A DNA stretch of 64,000 nt from Symbiodinium microadriaticum (taxonomy: Eukaryota; Sar; Dinophyceae; Suessiales; Symbiodiniaceae). The stretch is from positions 284,546-348,545 of the forward strand of contig LSRX01000696.1 of assembly GCA_001939145.1 (NCBI GenBank). Reading direction: 5' to 3'. A program made the position numbers and the translations under genes. Each line of letters starts with the position of its first letter. Positions within the stretch are counted from its first letter, which is position 1. Under the pieces are notes generated by a model. That model saw only the letters and a program-made list of their open reading frames with translations. It did no database searches and was not told the DNA's origin. This document shows positions 43,100 through 52,059 of this stretch, piece by piece.

Positions 43100-43422
43100 A
43101 ACTTAGGGCTTCAGGGCTGTAGGGCTTTAGGGCTTTAGGGTTTAGGGCTTTAGGGTTTAGGGTTTAGGGCTTTAGGGCTTTAGGGCTTTTTTTTTAAAGC
43201 ACCTTTTTCCACCAGCATGATTTAGGGCTTTAGGGTTTAGGGCTTTAGGGTTTAGGGCTTTAGGGTTTAGGGCTTTAGGGTTTAGGGCTTTAGGGCTTTA
43301 GGGCTTTAGGGTTTAGGGCTTTAGGGTTTAGGGCTTTAGGGTTTAGGGCTTTAGGGCTTTAGGGTTTTAGGGTTTAGGGCTTTAGGGTTTAGGGTTCAGG
43401 GTTTAGGGTTTAGGGTTGCTTC
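43100..43422 (+). repeat. telomere-like array, TTTAGGGC + TTTAGGG 15-bp higher order
   Basis: Units alternate TTTAGGGC and TTTAGGG, giving a 15-bp period over much of 43219-43400. It is interrupted at 43187-43220 by a short retro-insertion-like segment. Confidence 0.95.
43187..43220 (-). mobile_element. 34-bp poly(A)-tailed fragment inside a TTTAGGG array
   Basis: On the minus strand GGAAAAAGGTGCTTT then nine A, ending in TTTAGGG-type repeat on both sides. The sequence before the A-run resembles the LINE 3' end at 48911 (GGAAAAAGGCCCTC before 13 A). It looks like a severely 5'-truncated insertion. Confidence 0.55.
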
Positions 43423-43429
43423 GGGCTTT

Positions 43430-45080
43430 AGCGTTTTGGGGCCTAAGAGGCCTAAGAGTTTGAGGAATCTTAGTGTACCAGGGCGGTTGGATAAATTTCG
43501 TCGGGAGTGGGGGCTTTGGAGGCTTCGCTTCATATTAAGATCGTTTTCGGAAGCCAGGCGAAACTCTCATCTGGGAAAGGTTGCTCTATGAGGAGAGTGC
43601 CGTGCTTGGTCAGGTTGAGCACTTAAATCCAATCCCTGTCAAGGATTCAAAGTGGCAAGCCTGGCATCTGGACGCCGGAGATGCATCTCTAGCGAGTAGG
43701 GCAGCCGCACGCAGTTGAAGCCGAGCGCCTCACTTTGCGCGCAAACCCTCTGTTTTGAACTACTTCGAGGCTAAGGCCAGTGCATGGATCGAGCGAACCA
43801 GAGAAGAAAGCGGCTGCTTGTGCAATCCACCTGCAGATGTGGACGTGTGCTGCTGCGAGACTTTCGGCTTCAATCTCCCGGCCTACCACCAGTTCATGCA
43901 TGTGTGCGCCATACCTCAAGTTCGGCAAAAATCTGGCGAAGTGCAGCTCGCGACAATCTGCAGGGCGATACAGGCTGATGCCTTGGCCCTGCCTTAGCCC
44001 TGGGCCAATTCACGCAGCGAAGTCGCACCCCGTATCCGAGCCGATCTATGATTCGCGACCCACGAGTGGCCAGTGGCAGCCTGGGCGGGTCCAGCCGAAA
44101 GTCCTGGCAGACTCTACTCCGATTTCAGGTGCGATGCCCATACCATGTCCCTACTGCGAAACTTTGCATCGTGTTGTCTGCTTATCTTTGCCTATATCAA
44201 AGTGTGCTGTATGCAAAGTGTGCTGTATGATATTGTTCTGTCGTGCTGCAGCGGTAGTATGCTGTGGTGTGTGTTGCTTTCGTACAGCTGCACATCTTAC
44301 ACTGCTGTATGTCACGTTGTGCTCTGTTCTATGGCCTGAAATATCCCATCTAGCCCAATGTATCGTATTACGTTCTGCTCCGCTATGGTAGCCTCGGCTG
44401 TCTTGCTTCATGGTGCAGTGTGTTATGATACATTGCATCCTGCTCTCTTGGTCGCGTGTGTTCTGCTTAACTGTAACCACGTCTGTTAATTGAGTTCTGG
44501 CATGCTGCGTGTTGCTTGGGTTTACGGTGTCTTCTGCTATGAAGAATGATGCCATGCTATGCTATGGTGTCTTATTAACACTATACCGTCTCAAGCTGTC
44601 GTGTCTTCAGTATTGGGGCGATTCTTGTGTGTTTTATGCGCTCTGACGTGCTGCAGAATGCTAAACCATGTTAGGTGGCCACCCATTTCCTAACACATGC
44701 TAAATACCTGTATGCTGTCATACATGACTTTCTGATCACGTGATAATCTCCGGGCTACCTGCTTACAGGTTTCTCTAGTCATACATTTGTGATGTGTAGA
44801 TGTGTCTCGCATATTCTCGCGTATGTCTGGTGTACATATGTACATCTACACCGACCTATAGGAATGTTCGAGATTCATAGTTAATTGCTGTATGCATATT
44901 TAGGAACGGGGGTATCTTTTTCGTTCAACTGCAGAGCTAACGCGTTTTTGTCTCTGGTCGCCATGCGGCTCCAGTGCAAACTCAAACCAGGAAAGCAAGT
45001 CGGAAGGCAGGTCCTGCTCCTTCACAGTCGCCAGCGCAGGAACTGGGCGTCAGACAATCAAGCAGCACATGCTTCAGAGC
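43430..45080. other. no recognisable gene
   Basis: From 44190 to 44850 the sequence is built of TGCTG/TGTTG/CTATG words, a decayed short-period repeat. A 203-codon plus frame at 43780-44391 has a Cys-rich composition caused by this repeat. Confidence 0.45.
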
Positions 45081-45093
45081 GTAGGGTGCAGCA

Positions 45094-45362
45094 AACCCTA
45101 AACCCCTAAACCCTTAAACCTTAAAACCTGAACCTCTATGCTCGTAAACCCTCAACCCTAAAGCCTACACCAACTTAAACCGTAAACCCTGACGTGATCC
45201 CGAAACCTCTAAACTGCTAAACCCTAAACCCCAACCTGCACTCTGACCTAAACCCTAAAACCCTCAGCCCTAAACCTAAACCCTAAAACTCCAAGCCCTA
45301 AACCCTAGACCCTAAGCCTTAAACCCTAAGCCCTAAGCCCTAAACCCTAAACCCTAAAACCC
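45094..45362 (-). repeat. telomere-like block, CCCTAAA orientation
   Basis: Many CCCTAAA units with insertions. Confidence 0.9.
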
Positions 45363-45384
45363 TTACCTAAAGCCTAAAGTCCAC

Positions 45385-45444
45385 GGGCCTTCGGTTCTTT
45401 GCGCAGCGAGGGCCAAAACGTAGCCTCCGTATTGCCTCGGCGAG
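45385..45444 (-). CDS. candidate exon between inverted telomere-like blocks
   Basis: CTGATAG before and GTGGACTTTAGG after, exactly 20 codons: LAEAIRRLRFGPRCAKNRRP. Basic and helical. Unknown protein. Confidence 0.4.
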
Positions 45445-45463
45445 CTATCAGCCGTCATAGGGT

Positions 45464-45570
45464 GCTTAGGGTCTAGGGTTATATAGCTTTAGGGGTTTAG
45501 GGTTTAAGGTTTTATTTTAGGGTTTAGGGCTTAAGGTTTAGAGTCTAAGGTTTTAGGCTTTAGGCTTTAG
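45464..45570 (+). repeat. telomere-like block, TTTAGGG orientation
   Basis: TTTAGGG and TTTAAGG units. Confidence 0.85.
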
Positions 45571-46246
45571 GTGTTGAACTCCACTATGTAGCTTTGGGTT
45601 TAGGCAGTTGTTTTGACCCGGCTTGAGGGAGCGTCCGTTTGCCAGAGCATCCATGCTCAAATAATGAAACGCCCATTCACCAGAGATCCGTGTGCGCGAG
45701 CATTCATGCCCAAACCATAATATCGTCCGCCTTGCAAGACGCACTTTCGCCACGCAAGTTTGTCGGATTCTCAAACTGTAGCTGCTCAGCTCCGTATCGA
45801 AATCTTCTATTCCCTGAACCCTCGAATTCATCGTAGAGGGTTCAGGGCCTTAGCGGCGAAACAGCAACGTGCCATCTTGGACTTTAGTACCGTGTAGGAA
45901 GCATGCCAGAACAGACCAGATGCTCTGTTTAACCTTCATCAATTCCAACGCCTGCCTAGCACAGCACCCTTGCTTCATGCGAGGTTTCGCTCAGAAACCA
46001 ACAGTCAACTGCACCCAGCCAGTCTAGCGGAAAGTGTGTAGCTGTGGTGGGGCTTGTGGTGCATTCTTCAACTCACAGTAGACAACCAGCGCATCCGTTC
46101 TGAGACGCGAACCCATGCAACTTGGAGCCTACATGGTAAAATCCCTCGAGGCCCGCTGTCTAAAAGCTCTACAACTACAAAACGGCCGCAGATGGACTTG
46201 GGGTTTCGGGCCAAAAAAACCCTTGAGCAGTAAGATGGACATTCTT

Positions 46247-46365
46247 AGCCCCTAAACCCCTAAACCCTAAACCCAAAACCCTAAACCCTAAACCCTGAAC
46301 CCTAAACCCTAAACCCTAAACCCTAAACCCTAAACCTTAAACCCTAAACCCTAAATCCTGAAAGG
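46247..46365 (-). repeat. telomere-like block, CCCTAAA orientation
   Basis: About 14 good CCCTAAA units, facing the TTTAGGG block at 46428. Confidence 0.95.
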
Positions 46366-46378
46366 CCGGGCCCTACAC

Positions 46379-46426
46379 TCTGAGGCGAAGCCAATGCCCA
46401 GCGGAATGGCCAGGAACCGCACCAGG
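46379..46426 (-). CDS. candidate membrane-segment exon next to an N
   Basis: The minus frame reads LVRFLAIPLGIGFASE, with a possible GTGTAGGG donor. The acceptor side is hidden by the N at 46427. It lies between opposed telomere-like blocks. Confidence 0.35.
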
Positions 46427-46427
46427 N

Positions 46428-46506
46428 GGGTTTAGGGTTTAGGGTTTAGGGTTTAGGGTTTAGGGTTTAGGGTTTAGGGTTTAGGGTTTAGGGTTTAGGG
46501 TTTAGG
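46428..46506 (+). repeat. perfect TTTAGGG array
   Basis: Eleven nearly perfect heptamers, starting directly after a single N (46427). Confidence 0.97.
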
Positions 46507-46542
46507 ACCACACGGACTCACGTAACTGGTAACCGGTTGCGG

Positions 46543-46641
46543 GTAGCTCTCTAAATTAGGGTCCCTGTTTGGGTCCCTTTTTCCATAGGGGTGCCGTACT
46601 TTGTTGGGGATGCAAAAAGGGACCCCAATTTAGAGAACTAC
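46543..46641. mobile_element. hairpin element, TTCTCTAAATT family
   Basis: Left GTAGCTCTCTAAATTAGGG and right (complement) GTAGTTCTCTAAATTGGGG termini, with a doubled GGGTCCC on the left arm and a core containing GTGCCGTACTTTG. The right end supplies the GTAGTT donor of the exon 46642-46682. Confidence 0.8.
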
Positions 46642-46682
46642 GTGGAACTTCACCAAACGGGATGTACCAGAACGTAGTGTAG
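46642..46682 (-). CDS. candidate exon abutting a hairpin element
   Basis: CTGCAG before and GTAGTTCTCTAAATT after on the minus strand, 41 nt, reading YTTFWYIPFGEVP. Aromatic-rich and convincing for its length. Family unknown. Confidence 0.4.
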
Positions 46683-46750
46683 CTGCAGAATCACATTCTT
46701 ACAGGTACAAAGACCTGCAAGACGTTGTACCGGTATTGAGTGTTGACCGA

Positions 46751-46832
46751 TAGGCCCCTAAGAAGTTCCTTTTTGGGATTACCTTATAGGATTCTAAATA
46801 TAAACCATAAAAAGGAACTACTTAGGGGCCTA
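46751..46832. mobile_element. 82-bp hairpin MITE, TA-flanked
   Basis: Left TAGGCCCCTAAGAAGTTCCT and right (complement) TAGGCCCCTAAGTAGTTCCT differ at one base. A TA is present at both outer edges, as for TA-targeting elements. The right half is repeated at 46893-46931, and a diverged relative is at 38722-38790. Confidence 0.8.
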
Positions 46833-47030
46833 TGGGAAGACCCTAAACCCTGAAACCTTTAAACCCTATACACCCTTTCAACCCTATAAACCCTTATAAA
46901 CCATAAAAAGGAACTACTTAGGGGCCTATGGGGAAAGCTCGTTGCTCAGCACGCATCAGCCGGGGGACCATGCAGCGAAGACCAGCCTGCACAAGCTTGG
47001 GCTGGTCAGAACCGTAGGGCTCAGAAATCG

Positions 47031-47130
47031 GGTTTAGGGTTTAGGGGTTTAGGGTTTAGGGTTTAGGGGTTTAGGGTTTAGGGGTTTAGGGGTTTAGGGG
47101 TTTAGGGGTTTAGGGTTTAGGGTTTAGGGA
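47031..47130 (+). repeat. telomere-like block, TTTAGGG/TTTAGGGG
   Basis: Alternating 7- and 8-mers. Confidence 0.95.
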
Positions 47131-47139
47131 GTGTGAAGG

Positions 47140-48540
47140 CTCAGCTCAGGGTTCGAAGCGTTGGATGGGTATAGGGAAACACGCGCAGCACCATGCCTTC
47201 TGCAGTCGTGCTGCAGAGACCCTGCCCTCGAAGGGCATGGGCACGGCATCACAGAGGTACCCGGACCGGACCATGGCAGCTCAAAAATGCTGTCTTCAGA
47301 ATTCGGAGTCTTCTTTGATCACAAAGGCAAGCATGGAAGATGCAGTCATGGGTGCTCCGCATTGAGAGTCAAAGTAGCCGAAGCATCAAAGGGAATGCAC
47401 TGAAACACGATGCTTTTGTCACGTCGGAGTTGTTGAAGGCTGGAGCCAAACTCTGCACAGAGGCTTCAGGTGAGTCATGTTGCCGTTGCAGGTCTCCAAA
47501 ACCCCTTCTGGGCCTTCTCCTTGAGCAACAAGTTCTGTGGCCTCAGTCGATTGCACCGGGATTTCGGCACAACCCGAAGTCATGCTTAGCGGTGACGATG
47601 CGGCACAAGAACAGCCTGGCAAAATCCTGAGGCCTGAGGCTGCCACTGCACGTTCGACACCGCCACATTCTCCTCCATGCTGTGCAGGGGACAAACTACG
47701 CTCTAGAGGCTGGACTTGGGCCACGATGTAAACTCAAACCGAACCTGAGATCGACGGCATGTTGAATTCTTGCCTGCTCGGATGTGATATTAGAGCATCC
47801 TGTCCTTTTCCACACTGTAATGTTATACTACGCTGTGCCGTGCTGGCCCTGGCCTGAAATGTCATCTTCTAGCGCGATGCAATGTCAGTTTACAGCATGT
47901 TGCCAGTGTTTGATCATGAGAGATCATTTTGCACCACCTGATATGATGCTGCATGGCGATATAACACTATCTGCTAAGCTGGTTGCTACTGCTTATGCTA
48001 GTTCGGCATTATTCTCGTTGTAGTAATGACAAGCTCGCTGAAAGGATTGCTACTGTTCTGCGTGATTGATGCGTATCATGTTGCACCATACTGACCATAC
48101 TCTATGATTGCTACTCTGCTGTGTCATATCATCCCAGGCTCATGCACCACAAGTACGCATATTGTATTGCCTACGAGGTACAGGTACTCTTTCCGCTTGA
48201 CTTCATCACAACCTGCTGTATGCATTGAAGTGACTTCGGACTTCTTGGTGTGCCTGTCTTTGTGACGATTTACACAGATTAACTAATGGCTTAATCTGAG
48301 TGAGAGTTTGGCCGGAAACCCCTGCTACAGCATGCTATAGTGTGCTAAGCTGCTAAATTTACGCTTAGGTGCATTTTAGTTGATACCGTACGAAATAGCA
48401 TGCTGTCTTACTTCACGGTATACTCGGCTATGACCCACTGCGCTTCGTGCTGATCTTACTGTTAAGCTGTGCTGTTGGTCGCAGCGCTGTTGACCCGCTC
48501 CAGCTGCACTACGTTGCCTCATGCTGAAATCTGCTGGGAG
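47140..48540. other. no confident gene
   Basis: Several overlapping frames at 47160-47730 on both strands without motif; 47800-48540 is decayed TGCTA/TGCTG-type repeat like 44190-44850. Confidence 0.4.
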
Positions 48541-48544
48541 GGCC

Positions 48545-48723
48545 CCTGAACCCTAAAACCCTAAAACCCTAAACCCTGAACGCTCTACATTCTGCCTTCG
48601 AAAGCATTCGGTCTGAAATCGAGATAAACCCTAAACCCCTAGACCCTAAATCCCAAACCCCAAAACCCTAAACCCTAAACCCCTAAACCCCTAAACCCTA
48701 AACCCCTGAGCCCTAAACCTAAA
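48545..48723 (-). repeat. telomere-like block, CCCTAAA orientation
   Basis: CCCTAAA, CCCCTAAA and CCCTAAAA units ending at the exon 48725-48794. Confidence 0.9.
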
Positions 48724-48724
48724 C

Positions 48725-48794
48725 CGTGGGTCCTTCTGGCTCGCTGCAGCTCTGCGGCAAGCTGCCCGAACTTCGTGCTGCTCCAAGGGCCTTG
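48725..48794 (-). CDS. candidate exon with GTTTAGG donor
   Basis: ACCTAAG before and GTTTAGG after, 70 nt, reading QGPWSSTKFGQLAAELQRAR. Helical, plausible. It lies just 3' (in its own sense) of the LINE insertion, so the LINE may sit in an intron of this gene. Confidence 0.45.
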
Positions 48795-48839
48795 CTTAGG
48801 TGATGAAAGTTCTTTTTGGTGTCGGCTACAGGATTTAGG

Positions 48840-48897
48840 CTTTCGGGTTTGGGGGTTTTTTTAGGGGTTTAGGGTTTAGGGTTTTAGGGTTTACGGG
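48840..48897 (+). repeat. TTTAGGG repeat at the LINE 3' junction
   Basis: TTTAGGG and TTTTAGGG units running straight into the T13 that represents the LINE poly(A) tail on the other strand. Confidence 0.9.
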
Positions 48898-49044
48898 TTT
48901 TTTTTTTTTTGAGGGCCTTTTTCCGTCCTGCAGTAGTCGGGAGAGCCTAGTTTAGGCAGGCTTGATGGCCCCTTCGGGCTCTTCAGAAAACCTCAGCACA
49001 GACTCACTCGGCAGACGTCCCTTCCTCATGATGGCGACCAACTT

Positions 49045-51696
49045 TCAACCCTCACTCCGACTGTCCACCTCGTATGACCCATTTCGGCTCGTGTGCCAGG
49101 ATCTGCATGTAGACAGGAGGGTATCCAAGAAAGTGTCCGCTTCTCTCGGATTACCACAGCCGGAAGGCACTGCACCAGCACACCCTCCACCTGTCGACAC
49201 AGCGAGGGCTTCAGAGGTCACCATGTTGGGGGTCACCATGTGCAGGTTTGTAGGCTCGGGCCGTGCAGCGATCACCTGGGTGCCTTCCTGAACTACAATG
49301 TGCTGCGCTTGCAACATATCCAGGGTCGAGGCACCATGGCGGGCTTTCACCATCGCGTCTGCCACCTCCCCCCGAGCCCACTGGTCGTAAAGCGCCTGAA
49401 ACTCAGTGAACTCCATAGGTATCGCACCATCATCACCTTGACCATCCTCCGCTTGCATGCTCTGGTTCGACGCGCCAGGCTCTGCTCGTCCCACCCCCGG
49501 AGCACCATGCGGCCTCCCAGGCACAGCGATCGTGCTCGCTTCACTCGATGCCGGCTCGCCCTCACTCTCGTCCATGTAACCAAAGCTGAGCGTGACACTC
49601 CCAGTCGCCCCCGCCACAAACGGGATCCGCCAGCTCCGTTCCCTGTCCTGGCCTCCCTTGACTCCCTGGCGGACGACAACATCGAGGCAAGGTCGACGTC
49701 GTTTGGTCGGCGGGGCACGATGCATCTCATCATAGAGGGCCCAATCATCCCATGATTTGGCCGCCTGGGCTTCGAGAACCTCTATCTCCTTGTGCACGGC
49801 CTCCTCAACCCCCTTGTAGTACTGGTCCTCCTCGGTCTCGTAGAGGGCCTGCTGAGCCGCCAGGGCCATTTCATCCCGGCGGGTTTCCTCCTGATCGGAA
49901 GCCAGCTGAGCAATCTCACTGTCAGCAGCAGGCTCGACCCGGTCCGTTGCCCCAGAGGAACGTCCTGTGTCCAATGAGCTGCTCACCTCCACAGGGTCGC
50001 CTGGGCAGGGCGGGTCCAGGGGCTGCAACACAAGAGCAGGTTCGATGAGACGCCACCAGGCCCACGACCATTCGGCAAGCTGTGGCTCAAGGGCATGGTA
50101 TCCCATGGCCACTGAAGAGCTCCCTGTTTCCTCAGCCACCACACACACCGCCTCGAACTGGTCAGCGAAAGCCCCGTCTACATTCTCATCAAGACGGAGT
50201 TGATGCAGCCGCTTCCGGAAATGCTCCGCCCTTAGCCTCGCCAGCCCTAGGTCCCCTCCTGAGAGTGCATCTTGAAATCTCATCACCAGCCCTGAAAGCA
50301 GGTTCACGTCTCGCTGCACCAGCGAAATGCCCTCCACCTCGAACACCTGCAAGGTCACTTGCAACCACATGGTAGAGTCACTGTCTGCTTCTTCTTCCGC
50401 TGCCTCCGGCTCCGGCTCATGTTCCACAGGTGGAGGCTCCTCAACTGGCACCTCGACTGGTACCTCCACAAAGCTCGCCATGTGAAGCACATTTCCCAGC
50501 TCGGCCAACATCGCCCTCAGCGTCGTGAGGAGCCCCAAGGTCATAAGTCCCTGCTCAGTGGCAGTGTACCCCGAGATGACTCTCCGGATGTGTTCAGCTC
50601 GCTCCGGTGGAAGGAAGGGCCGATCTCGTCCAGTGGTCTCCAGTCCCTGAGGCAACGACACTGTGTCCACTCCCAAGAGGAAGCGCCACCTGTCCACACA
50701 ATCGTCATTGTCACGTGGGGGCGGTGGGACAAAGGTCGTATGCTTGCTTCTCCACGGAGCCCCCCGAATAGCCTCACTCGCTGCACTGCCATGCGGCTCA
50801 GGCGCGTCCCCAACCGCAGGGCCACCTGACCCGGATGCACGTTCACCTCTCCGTCGTCTGGCTTCCGAGGCCCGACATGAGCGCGACCGGTCCTGTCGCC
50901 GCTGACGTTCTCCGCCACGACGACCGCGCTCCATGAAAGCGACGTCCTCAGTATCCGGGCCCACCTCCGAGACGTTGGCTCGTGCATCACTTCCTCCTGC
51001 CCCCAGGCGACGATGGAAGGCTGCATACAGGATGGATTCCACCTCCGTAGCCCAGACAAAGAAGTCCGGCGGTGTAAGGGAAGCTTCTATTCCTGCACTG
51101 TGAGGAATCCCAGCAGCCAAGGCCCCCACAGCCGGGACAGTCCATGTTGTATACTCCTCGTTCTCCCTGGACTGCACCATGCGCCTCACCATACCAACCG
51201 CCATGCCCACCTGGCGCTCCTGCTCAAACCATTGCCAGAAGAGCTCCATCAATTCCTCCCATGTATGCGACACCGGTCTCGCAGCCTGGAAGAACCCCAC
51301 TTCATCATCCTCCTCGCTTTCGGCATCCCTTTCAGCCTCGATTTCCAACCCGCTGTTCGTGACGGTCACCGCTCTGCAGGTCTCGCAGTCATCACCTCCA
51401 CTTCCAAGGTAGAAGACACCGTACTCGTCCAAGGTCGCGAGCAACTCCATGGAGTACACGACCCGCCGAGCTTGGTGCCAAAGTGCCCGATCATGGTGAG
51501 GTCGCCGGGCACCACTTCTCCGTACACTTGCAGACCTTTGCATCACGAGCAGTCTCGAAAAGTCGCCTTCAGCTCCTTCACTGGCATCGACGAGGTCGTC
51601 ACAGAAGTTGCACTGCTGCTGCCACCTCGCACAGACGTCTGCTGCCTGAGTCATCTCCATGTCGACTCCCACTACCCCAGCATGCTGCTCGCTCAA
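49045..51696 (-). CDS. LINE third open frame, 883 codons, unknown function
   Basis: It lies 363 bp downstream of the RT stop, same strand and same frame as RT. Starts MSEQHAGVVGVDMEMTQAAD; includes an Arg/Glu-rich segment near residue 260-290, an acidic Pro-rich stretch (VEVPVEVPVEEPPP, near 420), a basic PPTKRRRP near 660 and, near the C-terminus, FTEFQALYDQWARGEVADAM. No enzyme motif seen. Another frame upstream (51886 to about 51720) encodes a hydrophobic GWALCLSMGVFQAMSAALSG, so the original start may be near 51886 with one later frameshift. The class often has two ORFs, so a third is unusual. It could also be a host-derived gene captured by the element. Confidence 0.65.
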   Translation of the reverse strand: MSEQHAGVVGVDMEMTQAADVCARWQQQCNFCDDLVDASEGAEGDFSRLLVMQRSASVRRSGARRPHHDRALWHQARRVVYSMELLATLDEYGVFYLGSGGDDCETCRAVTVTNSGLEIEAERDAESEEDDEVGFFQAARPVSHTWEELMELFWQWFEQERQVGMAVGMVRRMVQSRENEEYTTWTVPAVGALAAGIPHSAGIEASLTPPDFFVWATEVESILYAAFHRRLGAGGSDARANVSEVGPDTEDVAFMERGRRGGERQRRQDRSRSCRASEARRRRGERASGSGGPAVGDAPEPHGSAASEAIRGAPWRSKHTTFVPPPPRDNDDCVDRWRFLLGVDTVSLPQGLETTGRDRPFLPPERAEHIRRVISGYTATEQGLMTLGLLTTLRAMLAELGNVLHMASFVEVPVEVPVEEPPPVEHEPEPEAAEEEADSDSTMWLQVTLQVFEVEGISLVQRDVNLLSGLVMRFQDALSGGDLGLARLRAEHFRKRLHQLRLDENVDGAFADQFEAVCVVAEETGSSSVAMGYHALEPQLAEWSWAWWRLIEPALVLQPLDPPCPGDPVEVSSSLDTGRSSGATDRVEPAADSEIAQLASDQEETRRDEMALAAQQALYETEEDQYYKGVEEAVHKEIEVLEAQAAKSWDDWALYDEMHRAPPTKRRRPCLDVVVRQGVKGGQDRERSWRIPFVAGATGSVTLSFGYMDESEGEPASSEASTIAVPGRPHGAPGVGRAEPGASNQSMQAEDGQGDDGAIPMEFTEFQALYDQWARGEVADAMVKARHGASTLDMLQAQHIVVQEGTQVIAARPEPTNLHMVTPNMVTSEALAVSTGGGCAGAVPSGCGNPREADTFLDTLLSTCRSWHTSRNGSYEVDSRSEG

Positions 51697-52059
51697 CTTC
51701 AGCTCGTTCGTGTATCAGGTGGAACAGGTCCCGCCGATCACAGCAAGCTCCAACAGGTCCATTTCCGCTGTGGGTTGCATCACCGCTCAGAGCGGCAGAC
51801 ATGGCTTGGAAAACCCCCATGGACAGGCAAAGGGCCCATCCGAACATATGAAACATGTAGGCACCACGAAGTTTCAAGTGCATCACGAAGAAAGGGGCCT
51901 AAACAGCCACCTTAGAAGAGAAGCGCAGCTTCAAAGCCAGTGCTGAGCCACAGCTGCAGTCAGGCGAACCTTCATTCGCAGAAGCAGCAAAGCAGAAAAC
52001 ATCGAATTGCTACACTCGTGAACTACAAAGCTCATCTCACCTCAAACATCTCCCTCTCC

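Noticed and set aside
51013..51915. 300-codon plus-strand open frame over the LINE third ORF
   Set aside because: Shadow of the 883-codon minus-strand frame in GC-rich DNA; no motif.
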